Assembly: GCA_033032865.1 (NCBI GenBank)
Contig: JAWHQI010000505.1
Span: 181,501 to 245,500 of the forward strand
From: Dactylorhiza incarnata
Taxonomy: Eukaryota > Streptophyta > Magnoliopsida > Asparagales > Orchidaceae
Reading direction: 5' to 3'
DNA: 64,000 bases
Shown here: piece by piece, positions 44,934-55,128 of the stretch
How positions within the stretch are numbered: the first letter of the stretch is position 1
Layout of the letters: the number at the start of each line of letters is the position of its first letter
Translations under genes and position numbers: made by a program
The notes under the pieces: generated by a model
Told to the model about the DNA's origin: nothing
Database searches by the model: none
What the model saw: only the letters and a program-made list of their open reading frames with translations

Positions 44934-45212
44934 TAGAAGACAAGGGGAGCAGCCCCTCCAAATTAGATTGATCCAAAGATAACTCCAAACCCTAAGGTGA
45001 TCCCTTATATAGGGGGAACCCACCTCTACTAATGTTCATAATTAAAAAGACATAAACAAATAATAAAACTGCAAATAGCCAAGTCATGCGCCGGTCGGCC
45101 ACGTCAGACGGCCCTCGCAGAACCGTTCGCTTCGGTGTTAATACTTGGTCGCGCGCGAGCCTTCCTCGAGTACACCTGCCATTCCGGCTCGTCCGATTGG
45201 ATGTCGGTAACA
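44726..45212 (-). repeat. Gypsy B 5' LTR
   Basis: 487 bp; the minus strand starts TGTTACCGACATCC and ends GGTATCA. It is followed at once on the plus strand by the TSD TATTG. Confidence 0.92.
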
Positions 45213-45374
45213 TATTGTAACCAGGCACTATATAAGCTTAGGCTTGTCTTTCATTTAGGGTATCGAGATGTAAGAACTATTTTGGAAATAGCCTTAGGGG
45301 CTAGATTCGTCTCTCTTCTCTTCCCCCTTCATCCCATCCCTCCCTTTCCTCCTCTCCAACCCTAATCGGTAAGA
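45213..45374 (+). repeat. Gypsy A 5' LTR, right part
   Basis: Continues the LTR interrupted at 39702 and matches 48249-48416 of the 3' LTR (CACTATATAAGC, AACCCTAATCGGTAA). Confidence 0.88.
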
Positions 45375-45806
45375 TTAGGTCCGACCTGGCGTCCTTCCGG
45401 CCGCGGTCTCCGTTGCCCGAAGAAATTCCAGCGCTCTTCGCGATATCGTCTACCATCGACCTTCGTCGCAGTTTCGACGCATCGAAGCAACTGTTACGTC
45501 GTCCTCTTTCAACGCCCGTCCGCCTTCGACGACGTCGACTCCGTCCGCCTTAGACGACATCGAACGCGTTCGCCTTCGACGACAACGACGCCGTTCCGCT
45601 TCGCCACCCTTTCCGTCGTCCGCCTTCGACGACATCGACACCGGCAGTTCCGCCTTTGACGACATCGAAGCCAACAGTTCCGCATTGGGGGTGCGTGTCA
45701 TCTGTTGCTGCCTACCTTCCTGCATACATGCGTGTTTCCTCCTCTCGGCATACCTGTGTGCTTCCATCCAAGCATCACTGTGTGCATTCCACCGCAACTC
45801 CGCTCC
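45375..45806 (+). other. Gypsy A leader
   Basis: Non-coding leader with a GGTCCGACC PBS-like word at 45378-45386 and imperfect repeats of a CCGCCTTCGACGACATCGA-like unit at about 45510-45670. No gene. Confidence 0.5.
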
Positions 45807-47250
45807 ATGGACCATTCTGACGCACCGGCGCCTGATCCTTCGGCTGATCTGGTCATCCTCTGTCGCCTTGACAGTCACGACGACGACATTGCCTCGCTCC
45901 AAGCCCTCATGTAACAGATGGATGCAAAACTTGATGCCATCATGGCCGGCCGCCCAAGCACATCTGCAATCTCCACTGCGGCCTCCTTGTCCCTCCTCAG
46001 CGCACCCCTGAACTCTTCCCGGGACGCGGTTCTGCCACCGGTGTTTTTTCCCCGGCACCCCGGTCCTTCAATGTTTCGTCCTTCAATGGCACCAACCCCA
46101 AGAGCTGGATTGCCCAAGCAGAGCAGTTTTTCGACATCCAACAAATCTTAGAGCCGCACAAAGTCACCACAGCTATGATAGGCATGGAGGGCTCCGCACT
46201 ACATTGGGTATGTTGGCTTCGGCAGTCCGCACCAGCTATCTCTTGGCATGACCTACATCAAGATCTTATTTGTTGATACGATGTTCTTTACTCGAGGTCT
46301 GCGGGGGAGCGCCTTTGCGGTGTTCGTCAAACGGGGCCCCTCGACGACTATATCAACGAATTTATCGCTCTGGCCACGCATGTGCCCGACCTTCCCCCTG
46401 ATCACTACCTCAGCTTCTTCATGCATGGGCTCCTCTCGCATAACTGTGCCCTCCTGCGCACGCATCACCCGCCCTCTATTACCGAGTCCATGGATCTCAC
46501 CCGCTTGGTGGAAGCGGACTTCAATGTTCCCTCCATCGGCACCGTCCAACCTCCAGGGAGTTCGATGCCCGGTCCTGTTGCTTACCCTCCTACACCCTTT
46601 TGGACACCACCCCAGGCACATATCGTGGCTCCCCCACATCTTAGCCGCCGCACGGACCACGGTTGACTAACCAAGAGTATCACGATCTTCGCACTAAGGG
46701 CCTCTGTTTTCGTTGTAAACAACCCTACTCTCCGACTCATGACTGTCCTTTGAAGGAGCTCCGCGTCACCATTGGAGAGGAAGACCCAGAGATCACCCTG
46801 GGGGATTTCAAATCCATGGAGGGCGATGACTTTCCAGACGTCACAGGACCTCAAGCGTGGTTGCATCGTATTGAACTTCTGTGCGCCGCGACTAGCAACC
46901 CCTCTGCCCCCCTCACTATGACGTTTCATGGGTCCACGTATGGAATTCCCCTGACTATGCTGGTTGATAGTGGGGCCAACTTCAACTTCATCTCCCCGCG
47001 CTTGGTGACATTATTCGACATTCGCCTGTCTCCTGCTCCTCTCGTGGTTTGTTTGGGAGACGGCCGCCGCACTACCGGTGAGGGCCACTTTTCGGACATA
47101 CAGATGACTGTGGGCCCCTGCCCTCTCCGCGCAGATTTTTATTCCTTCGATCTTGGTGGCCCTGACGTCATTCTCGGCGTCGCATGGCTTCGTACCCTGG
47201 GCGATGTGTATGTCAAGTGGGCTCACATGGCGATGTGTATGTCAAGAGGG
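45807..47250 (+). pseudogene. Gypsy A gag and protease, broken
   Basis: ATG 45807 starts MDHSDAPAPDPSADL; stops and frame changes follow at 45912, 46149 and later. Gag motifs are NPKSWIAQAEQFFDIQ, GSALHWVCWLRQ, YINEFIALATHVPDLPPDHY; then zinc segment CFRCKQPYSPTHDC, and protease LTMLVDSGANFNFI (46957-46998) with VILGVAWLRTLGDV. It is related to the gag of gypsy B. RT to integrase are missing; coding fades after 47250 into the 3' LTR. Confidence 0.82.
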
Positions 47251-47459
47251 AGTCCCTTTCCTCTTTTTCGGGGCGGTGCCCTTTCCGCGCCCGACAGTGG
47301 CCCTCACTCCTACGCAACCAGCAGCTGTGAACTTTGCTGCCCACCTGTGGGACGATGTCGCGCCGAACTACCCGGTCACCCCTCTACCATCCCAGCAGGC
47401 GTGTGTTTCGAAAGTTACTTCGGCCTTGGGGACAAGGCGATTTTTCGAGAGGGCGACAT

Positions 47460-48416
47460 TGTTACGAAGAAAAAAGAGGCTCAGGGACGAGGACAAGAGG
47501 ACACATCGCATATGTCATCGTCGATACCAAGGAGACACGGACACGGATCCCAATTCGATGACGAAAGTTCTCCAGTAGTGAGCATGGGCATAGCGCACCC
47601 GTCATCATTATATTTTATTATCGCACATGTATCTCGAGCCGTTGGGTATTTACCATTTTGCTCTCGCATATATTGTAACTAGGCGTGCAAAAAAGGCCCG
47701 GCGGGCCCAGGCCAGACCCGGGCCTACTAGGCCCGGGCTTTTTGTTTGACAGACCCAGGTCGGGCCCTGCTCAAACCGGGCCCAGGTCGGGCCCTGCTCA
47801 AACCGGGCCCAGGCCGGGCCCGGGCATACACTAAAAAGGGGGGCCTGATTGAGCCCTTTAGAGCGGGCCCAATCAGGCCCTAAATGCTGGCAGCCCAGCA
47901 TTTCTGCTGGGCCGCCAGCATTGGCAACCCAGCAAAAATGCTGGCGCCAGCATTTTAATGTTGGCGGCAGCATTTAATGCTGGCGGCAGCATGCTGGCTG
48001 CTAGCATTAAATGCTGACTACCAGCGGGCTTTAATGCCCGGGCGGGCCTGGGTCTGGGCCGGGCCGGGCACCATGCCAGGCCCTGCCCAAATAAGGGGGC
48101 CTGTTGAGCCCCCTTAGGCCTAAACTGGGCCTGGTCCGGGCCTAACCGGGCCCAGGCCTAACCGGGCCCAGGCCTAATCGGGCTCAGACCCGGGCAGACC
48201 CGGGCCGGGCAACCGGACCCGGGCCAAATTTGCACGCCTAATTGTAACTAGGCACTATATAAGCATAGGCTTGTCTTTCATTTGGGGTATCGAGGTGTAA
48301 GAACAATTTTGGAAGGAGCCCTAGGGGCTAGATTCGTCTCTCGTCTCTTCCCCCTTTGTCTCTTCCCCCTTCGTCTCATCCCTCCCTCTCCTCCTCTCCA
48401 ACCCTAATCGGTAACA
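47460..48416 (+). repeat. Gypsy A 3' LTR, interrupted
   Basis: Starts TGTTACGAAG and ends GGTAACA. Without the hAT insert and its TSD it is about 388 bp, like the 5' LTR. Confidence 0.88.
47680..48240. mobile_element. Non-autonomous hAT element (MITE), 561 bp
   Basis: Perfect 12-bp terminal inverted repeats TAGGCGTGCAAA / TTTGCACGCCTA are flanked by the perfect 8-bp TSD ATTGTAAC (47672-47679, 48241-48248), typical of hAT. The subterminal regions are packed with GGGCCCGG and CAGGCC words on both strands. The centre has repeated AATGCTGGC words. No coding capacity. Confidence 0.95.
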
Positions 48417-50206
48417 AGTCTATGTCGTGCATCTGGTGTACCCTTTTGCGACGAGGCGTGCCTTATATTTTTGTATGCTGCCTTCTGGGTAGAACTTGGT
48501 TTTATAGACCCATTTGAGGCCGATATTTGTTTCCTTGTAGGAGGTTCAACAATTTCCCAAGTTCTGTTCTTTTCTGTCATTTCCATTTCTTCCTTCATGG
48601 CTTTGGCCCAATTTGAATTTTTTTGATGCTTCTGACCAGCGTTCAGGTTCCTGAGCCATGAGGGAAACATTACAATTTTGATAAAATATCATGAAGAGAG
48701 CAATACCTGATGGGAGATGATGAATAAGAAGAGGCCCAAATTCTTGCTAGGTCTTGTACTGGATGGCATTGGAGCTGGCTCATCTTCAGCTTCTTCCGCA
48801 CCCTCCAAGATTCATGTTGAGTCATGATTCTGATCCCAATCCCAAGAGGAATTCTCATAATCACAACATCTATAGAGATGAATAATTTTTGAGAGGGGGA
48901 TTGTAAAGTTGGTAAGCCTTAGGGTCTTGGCTATATCCGACAAGGATGCAATCTGTCTTTTCTACTAATTTCTTTGTGTTCCGTTAGAATGTGTCAGTAT
49001 GTCAGACTTCTAAAGGTTCTGAAGTGGCTGATGTAAGATTTTCTTCTATTCCACACTTTATATGGAGTATGATCTTCCAGACTCTTAGTTGGGGATCTGT
49101 TTAGCAGGTGGATGGCTATATTTACAGCCCCACCCCAATAAGGTTTAGACATTTTCTTATGCTATAGCATGGTGGGTGTCATTTCTTGGATTGTCTTGTT
49201 CTTCCTCTCTACTACACCGTTCTGTTGTGGTGTTCTACTAGTAGTAAACTATCTTTAGATTCCGGTTTTGTGACAGTAGGAGATAAAAGCTTCACTTAAA
49301 AATTATCCTCCTTTATCAGTTCTTAGAGTTTTGATTTTATGCTCAGATTATCTCTCTACTTCGGCTTTAAACAGTAAGAATTTGCTAAAGGCTTCAGCTT
49401 TATTTTCTAAGGAATGTAACAAATTCATTTTTGAATAATCATCATAAAGCGTATGAAGTACCTCAAGCAAGAGAGAGGGAGTTTGAGCTGGCCCCCAAAT
49501 GTCCGCATGTATCAATTCAAGAGGTGTGGCAGCTCTTCAGCTTCCTTGTTTTAGAAAGATTGGCGGTGGCTTTTCCGAAGTGCACATGAACTGCGTATCT
49601 CCTTAGTTTCATCTATTTTGGCAGTCCAAGGACCATATGCCTTAAGTGCAATCTGCTGAGATCATGGTAGTTTAGATGTCAATACCTGCTGTGCCAGATA
49701 GATTAAATCAACTCTTGCTTACTTATGTTTGCTCTCTCCTTCTCCAAATAGAGCTGCATGTGGGAGATTTTGTTCACTGCCATGGTGGATGAAGCAATGC
49801 ATTGGCGACTTTTCTTTTCCACGACGTTGCACTTGTTGTCATCAAACTTGATTAGGTATCCCTTGTTCATTAATTGGCCCACTGAGAGTAAATTTTGTGT
49901 AAGCTTTAGAACATAGTGGATATTGTGTATGTGCTTGACTTCACCTGATTTGGTTTTTATAGAAATTACACCACTTCCTTCAATCTTATGTGTTTGTCCA
50001 TTGCCAAACAACACAAAGGTCTTGGTTGACTCATCTAGGTGAATGAAACTTGCAATATTGTTTAACATGTGGTTAGAGCAACCACTGACAATATATTAGA
50101 TATTCCTTTGCTCCTCTAATACCCAGTCAATAGTCTCAGGCTGGCTTACCACTTCCTTATGCTTCACTTCTTCTTTATCCGGGCCATGCTTCTTCCTCAT
50201 GCTTCA
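48417..50206 (-). pseudogene. Copia-2 protease, integrase and RT upstream part, decayed
   Basis: 48417-48670 reads as RT start (NWAKAMKEEMEMTEKNRTWEIVEPP; KARLVAKGYT-like). 48860-49690 reads in pieces as integrase, for example VNIAIHLLNRSPTKSLEDHTP near 49100. 49703-50206 reads YIVSGCSNHM (protease, Asp lost), FVLFGNGQTHKIEGSGVI and LKLTQNLLSVGQLM. The 50.2-kb side joins gag across gypsy C. Many stops. Confidence 0.82.
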
Positions 50207-50474
50207 TGTTATGCCCCCGAACGGATCCGAAGGCGACAGCGGGGCTGAACCAGCTGGTTCAGCCCCCATTTTCTAATAACGGCCCTCGGGGGCAGAACCC
50301 ACCCAGTTCAACCCCAATTGGGCCGGCCAGCCCCCTTGGCCGGCCGGCCTTGGTCCGGGTATAAATATACCTGGATCCTCTTGTGGAAGGCTTATGCAAA
50401 ATTATCAAGGTAGTTCTAAACCCTAATCTCTCTAGATCTAGCTTCCTCCCTCTCTCCCAACTACATTCGTAACA
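50207..50474 (+). repeat. Gypsy C 5' LTR
   Basis: Starts TGTTATGCC and ends GTAACA. It contains inverted repeats around GGCTGAACC...GGTTCAGCC and a TATAAATA between CCGGGTAT-like arms. It has a short GGCCAGCCCCCTT insertion relative to the 3' copy. Confidence 0.92.
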
Positions 50475-50488
50475 ATTGGTATCAGAGG

Positions 50489-50939
50489 CTTCGTCCTCCC
50501 AGATTTTTTTCGGATCCACTGCGATTCCAGCGACGACTCCAGCGACGATCCCGATCCCGACTCTCGGTTCCGTCCAACGACGCCTGCGGTTTTGCGGTTA
50601 CGCCTCGTGTCGCCGATCCCGACTCCAGCGCCGATCCCGACCCCGACTCCAGGCCGCCGCATCCAGCGCCTCCTTCCAGCGTCTCCATCCAGCGCCTCCT
50701 TCCAATGTCTCCTTCCAGCGTCGACTCCAGTGTCTCCTTCCAGATCCTATCTGCGCCGCCGCCTGCTGCTCCAGGGGCCTCCGCCGCCTGCTCCAGAGGC
50801 CGACGCCTGCTCCTAGGGCTTCTGTTGCTCCAGCGCTTCCAGCGTCTGGTTCCGCCGACCCCACCGCTGTTTCCAGTGCCGATCGACTGTTTCCAGCCCT
50901 CGACATCGCCGTGTCCGCGCCAAAACAAAGTCACAATCC
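50489..50939 (+). other. Gypsy C leader with CCAGCG-rich low complexity
   Basis: GC-rich leader made of many GACTCCAGCG / CTTCCAGCG-like words. Long open frames on both strands are due to this composition. Not a gene. Confidence 0.6.
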
Positions 50940-52961
50940 ATGGTGACTCGCAACCGGGAGGAATCTACTCGGCTAGCAACTCTTGAAGAAAACTACATCG
51001 GGCTAGCCGACGCTGTGACAGCCCTTGAAGGGAAGTTACAAGCCTCGGAAAAACGACTGGAGGGCAAATTGGATGACTGCCTGGACGAAACCAAGAATAT
51101 GTTGACTCAACACCTTAAGGGCAAAGGTGCTGTGAACGAAACCAGTGCAGTTCCAAATCCCCCTTTGCCCGCAACTGCGGGATACGCAGACGGTGGGGGA
51201 AGGGAGAGTCATGATCGGGCCTCCAGCGTCAAGGGGGGCTTGGGATCGACATCGAAAGGACAGGAGGCCCACGACAACCGCCCTTCGGGCTCGAGCCAAC
51301 CGAGATAGGCCGAATTGACGACTTTCCCCCTTATCAGGAGGGGCCCCAGGAGGACCAACGACTCAGAGGGGTGGGGTACCCACATCGGGATGGACTCCTT
51401 CCCATTCCAGGAGGACCGGGACACACCGAAGGCGGCAGAGGTGGAGGCGGATGGGGGTTTAGGCCGCCAGTAATGGGAAACCCCTATGGAGAGGATTGGG
51501 GATACCCGAACGTGGCCGCTGACCGACGACGACCGCATGGACACGAGCAAGAGTACGGTGGACCTGGGCAACAACTACCACGAGCTTATATGGCGCCGAA
51601 GGTTACCCGCATGAACTACCCCAAGTTCAAAGGAGGAGATGCGCTCGAATGGATCCAAAAGGCTGAGTTATTCTACAGTTATTAGGAGATCCCAGAGGCA
51701 CAGTGGGTCAAGTTAGCGTCGTTCCACCTCGACGAGGACGCATACCAGTGGACACAATGGTTCCTTCGGGGACGGGATCACGCGTCGTGGCCCGAGTTTG
51801 TCGACGGATTCACCGCCCGCTTTGGTCCACTCGAGTATGAGGACGTCGAGGCTCTTCTTCAGAAATTGCGCCAGAAAGGGACGGTGATGGAGTACAGAAC
51901 AGTGTTTGAGAGGTTGGCAAACAGGGTGCAGTGGGGCGAGAGGACATTAACGAGTTGTTTCATTTCCGGACTGAAGGAGGACATCAGAGATGAGGTACAT
52001 GCATATATGCCGCGCAGTTTGACACATGCTATCAGCTTGGCCCGAATTCAAGAAGAGCGCCTCAATCGACAGAAGTTCAGGGGGGGACACTAAGAGGAAC
52101 GCTACACACCTTCCCGACACCACAAAGGATCAAGCAACTACAGAACGGGCGACGGTGAAGAAATTGACATGGACAGAGCTGCAGGCACGAAAGGAAAAGG
52201 GGTTGTGCTTCAACTGTGATGAGAAGTTCACCCCAGACCACAAATGCCAGATGATTCAGGTTTACATGCTGCAGGACGATCAGATGCCAGATGTAGAAGG
52301 AGGAGAACAGGAGCACATTCTGGATACAATCGAGTACGGGGTATCGACCCTGACCATGGCAGGAGACACCACACCGCCCACTATGACTATTGCGGGGTGG
52401 ATCGGCCAACAACAGGTGTCCATTTTGATTGACAGTGGGAGTACACATAACTTCATCAGCCCGACAGTGGCACACAGGCTGGGGCACGCGATCATCCAGG
52501 ACGCCTCTTCCCAGGTTGTGGTGGCAAGTGGACATGAGCTGCAGTGTGAAGGAGTGCTTCAGGACGTGGGGATCAGTGTGCAGGGCTATGCTGACAAGGT
52601 GGATATCTATTTATTACCTATTCGGGGGGGCGATGTGATTCTGGGGGCCCACTGGTTGCGACAGCTGGGTAGGGTCACTCTGGATTGGGACAAGTTGACT
52701 ATGGAGTTTTCTAAGGATGGGAAGGAATATTGCTTGCATGGAGTCAGAATCTCACCGGTGACAGGGGGCTCTCTTTATTGTTTGGAGAGGCTGCGGGGAC
52801 AAAGGGACTTGGCTTGGATCGACCTGAAGGAACAGACAGAGACACCAGATTCCCACCTTGAGGACAAGCTGGGTCTTGAAGGGGTAGGGAATGTTACGCC
52901 CCCGGACGGATCCGAAGGCGACAGCGGGGCTGAACCAACTGGTTCAGCCCCCATTTTCTAA
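50940..52961 (+). pseudogene. Gypsy C gag and protease, broken
   Basis: ATG 50940 starts MVTRNREESTRLATLEENY (coiled coil), with a stop at 51306. Other frames continue: [19 protein letters not shown] then stop at about 51684, LASFHLDEDAYQWTQ, FVDGFTARFGPLEYEDVEALLQ and LARIQEERL. The last frame (52026-52961) has zinc segment CFNCDEKFTPDHKC and protease VSILIDSGSTHNFISP, GDVILGAHWLRQLG. It ends at the 3' LTR with DSHLEDKLGLEG, the normal end of chromovirus pol; RT to integrase are deleted. Confidence 0.87.
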
Positions 52962-53142
52962 TAACGGCCCTCGGGGGCTGAACCCACCCGGTTCAGCCCC
53001 AATTGGGCCGGCCGGCCTTGGTCCGGGTATAAATATACCCGGATCCTCTTGTGGAAGGCTTATGCAAAATTATCAAGGTAGTTCTAAACCCTAATCTCTC
53101 TAGATCTAGCTTCCTCCCTCTCTCCCAACTACATTCGTAACA
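52892..53142 (+). repeat. Gypsy C 3' LTR
   Basis: Starts TGTTACGCC and ends GTAACA, followed by the TSD CTTCA. The TATA palindrome lies at 53023-53044. Confidence 0.92.
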
Positions 53143-53196
53143 CTTCACTTCTTCTTTATCCGCATTTATAGAAGCAGTCATTTGTTGTGTGGTTAT

Positions 53197-53959
53197 TGTT
53201 GAACCAGGAAATCACAGTTCAACCTCTGAGCCCGGAAACCACGACTCGAGAGGAGTTCGGACTGGTGTAGTTTGCTCTTACTTCACCTAAGGTCAATCTC
53301 TAGATCGGGCACTCAGGACTAGGAATCTCACTCACAAAGGGTGGAAAACTAAGAATATACCTTCGAGCTGCAACGAGGAGATCCCGCCACTAACCCGGAA
53401 GATCCAAAGAACTTCCCCTCCCAAGCCAGTTGCTGAGTTGGCGCCTTGGAGAGTGCCAGAAAGTTCTTGCCCACTCACCCGGAAACCACAGTGAGCAGCA
53501 AGTCAGATTTCCCCAGCCGACCAAAGCTAACCAGAGGAGAGAGATACAAGTGAGAGATGCCCTCCAAAGGTGCCCTTAGGGGTCTATTTATAGTTTTCTT
53601 AAAACGGTCTGCGGATAGCCAAATTCCGCCTCTTGGTTTTACTAAAGGGTCCAAATTGGTCTGCCAACAACGGAATCTCGTTGTTTGGAATGGCTAACTG
53701 CAGGCCAAAATAGAAATCCCTGAAAAATATGTCATCAACCTAACAGGCGAGTCTAGGCTATTCTAAGCTGACTCGCCGGGGTGGCGAGTGCCCAGTGGAG
53801 TTGGGACTCGCCACTCGCACCAAGTTGGGGGGAGAGTGCCTATTAGAGGCGAGTGCGAGCTAAGGCGCGCCACTCGCCTGGCCGACTCGCCCAGATCCAG
53901 TTCTGCTCCAGATCATCTGATGGTTTGATGAACCCACTCGACAAACACGGGGTTGTACA
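53197..53959 (-). repeat. Tat-family solo LTR in copia-2 gag
   Basis: 763 bp with ends TGTACAACCC and TTCAACA on the minus strand, flanked by the perfect TSD GTTAT (53192-53196, 53960-53964). It aligns with the Tat 5' LTR at 25912-26683, including the minus-strand TATAAATAG at 53584-53592 and gcgagtg words. No internal region remains. Confidence 0.88.
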
Positions 53960-54009
53960 GTTATTTCATTTGCAAAGGTTGCAAGAGGGGTTCTTGTTGT
54001 TTTTATTCA

Positions 54010-54107
54010 GAAACCAGAAAATCACAATTAGAGAGGACATAAACCAGTCCGAACTCCTCTCGAGCCGTGGTTTCAGGTAGTTCTCTAATTGTGATTTTCT
54101 GGTTTCT
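54010..54107. repeat. Fold-back sequence with 26-bp perfect arms
   Basis: The arm 54010-54036 (AGAAACCAGAAAATCACAAT and on) is the exact reverse complement of about 54081-54107 over 26 bases, with a 44-base spacer. The right half also matches, inverted, the left end of the Tat solo LTR (about 53199-53267). The right arm overlaps copia-2 gag. Confidence 0.75.
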
Positions 54108-54110
54108 TAT

Positions 54111-54764
54111 GTTCTTCATGGGCTTGTAATGAGCCCATGAACTCGGTTAATAAAAGGTTGGATAAATCCTTGGATTTTCTTCTATAGCAGATACTATTTG
54201 ATCAAATTTGGTTGGTAGGTTCTCAATATTTTGGGCACTATCCGTTGGTTTTCAATAATATCACCAGCTCCTCTAATTTGATTTATGATATTCATTGCTT
54301 TTGAGAAAAAGTCTTGAATATTTTCTCCTTCCTTCGTTAGCAATGTATCAAATTCTTTCCAATAGCATTGTAACTTGATAGATATTACCTCATCCGAGCC
54401 TTTGAATTCGGCAATGAGGATATCCCAGGCCTCCTTTGAGGTTGTTGCACACAGCATGCGAGGGAAAATTGCCTTCGGAGACTACTTGTTGTCTGTATAG
54501 CAGGGCCTTAGCATCTTTCTTCTGATCCTCTAGCTTTTCTTTACTGTTGTTGCTTCCCTGGGGTTCTTTTGATGTTGCAGATGGTGGGATCTCAATGTAG
54601 TCATTCTGCGCAAGGTCCCACAGGTCTTGGGACAAGAATAGGGTTCCCGTATGAATGCACCAATAATCAAAGTTGTCGCCTTCAAAAATTGGCATAGACG
54701 TTTGTGAGTCTACAAACATTTGCGATGGGTTGGATAAAGCAGTCATATGATTCGTTGAATTCAA
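54111..54764 (-). pseudogene. Copia-2 gag
   Basis: 54390-54764 opens with the start of a copia gag (MPIFEGDNFDYWCIHTGTLFLSQDLWDL) and 54194-54457 continues in another frame (TSKEAWDILIAEFKGSDEVISIKLQ, IENQRIVPKILRT). The end reads EFMGSLQAHEEHKKP near 54111-54150. The gag zinc part continues across the inserted solo LTR at about 53148-53190 (TASINADKEEVK). Frameshifts make it inactive. Confidence 0.82.
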
Positions 54765-54832
54765 GAGCAGTGTTGAACATATGTCAGAATCAAATGAGGA
54801 TCAATTTTGAATGCTTACAAGCTTGAAATTTA

Positions 54833-54844
54833 GCTTTGATACCA
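54833..54844 (-). other. Copia-2 primer-binding site
   Basis: The minus strand reads TGGTATCAAAGC, adjacent to the LTR end. Confidence 0.85.
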
Positions 54845-55128
54845 TGTTAAATAAAGAGTAGAGACGGGAACATAAAGAAGAAGACATGTACTCAAGCGGA
54901 AAGATTAAAAGGATCAAACAGGAAAGTAGATTATCTTCATTCATTCAAAATTTCTGCATCTGATTAAGGTTCAGTGACTACATGACTTCAATTTGCAGGA
55001 TACGAGGAGTTGGGATTAATTGCTGATCATGATTAACTCTCCAACAATTCCTTGCTCCAGCTCAGTCCTTTAAGTATGGGAAAGGATTGTAGTTGTTGCT
55101 TTATGCATCAGCTACCGCGAACTAAACA
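54845..55128 (-). repeat. Copia-2 5' LTR
   Basis: On the plus strand it starts TGTTAAATAAAG next to the PBS and ends CTAAACA, giving short TGTT/AACA inverted ends. Without a second copy the outer border at 55128 is a best guess. Confidence 0.55.

Larger units (their letters stand above)
39703..45212 (-). mobile_element. Gypsy B, nearly intact chromovirus-like element
   Basis: LTRs at 39703-40179 and 44726-45212 are flanked by the perfect TSD TATTG (39698-39702 and 45213-45217). The 5.5-kb element encodes gag, protease, RT, RNase H, integrase and a chromodomain-like tail on the minus strand with one clear frameshift. It inserted into the 5' LTR of gypsy A. It is the best preserved autonomous-type element in the window. 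Confidence 0.93.
39495..48416 (+). mobile_element. Gypsy A, gag-protease deletion derivative hosting gypsy B and a hAT MITE
   Basis: The LTR starts TGTTAC and ends GTAACA. The 5' LTR is in two parts (39495-39702 and 45213-45374) because gypsy B inserted in it. The interior (45375-47459) encodes only gag and protease. The 3' LTR (47460-48416) carries a 561-bp hAT insertion. It splits the copia-2 RT. No clean TSD was found (GTTTA left, AGTCT right). Confidence 0.85.
50207..53142 (+). mobile_element. Gypsy C, gag-protease deletion derivative
   Basis: LTRs at 50207-50474 (268 bp) and 52892-53142 (251 bp) are flanked by the perfect TSD CTTCA (50202-50206, 53143-53147). PBS TGGTATCAGAGG lies at 50477-50488. 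The interior encodes gag and protease only and joins the polypurine-like GGGGTAGGGAA at the 3' LTR. It is related to the 34-kb derivative (same LTR style and gag core). Confidence 0.93.
38896..55128 (-). mobile_element. Copia-2, decayed and split by nested elements
   Basis: Pieces on the minus strand in order from the right: 5' LTR 54845-55128, PBS, gag 54111-54764, protease/preintegrase 49690-50206, integrase 48860-49690, RT 48417-48860 and 38896-39494. Gypsy A entered the RT between the VAKGY and ETFS motifs. Gypsy C entered between gag and protease. A Tat solo LTR entered gag. RNase H and 3' LTR are not found; the left end stops at 38896 after the palm of RT. Confidence 0.8.

Noticed and set aside
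45450..46058. 202-codon minus-strand ORF
   Set aside because: It is antisense to the gypsy A leader and gag, and arises from repeated CGACGACATCGA words.
50482..50986. Overlapping ORFs of 74-156 codons in the gypsy C leader
   Set aside because: Low-complexity CCAGCG-rich DNA opens several frames on both strands; no gag motif appears before 50940.
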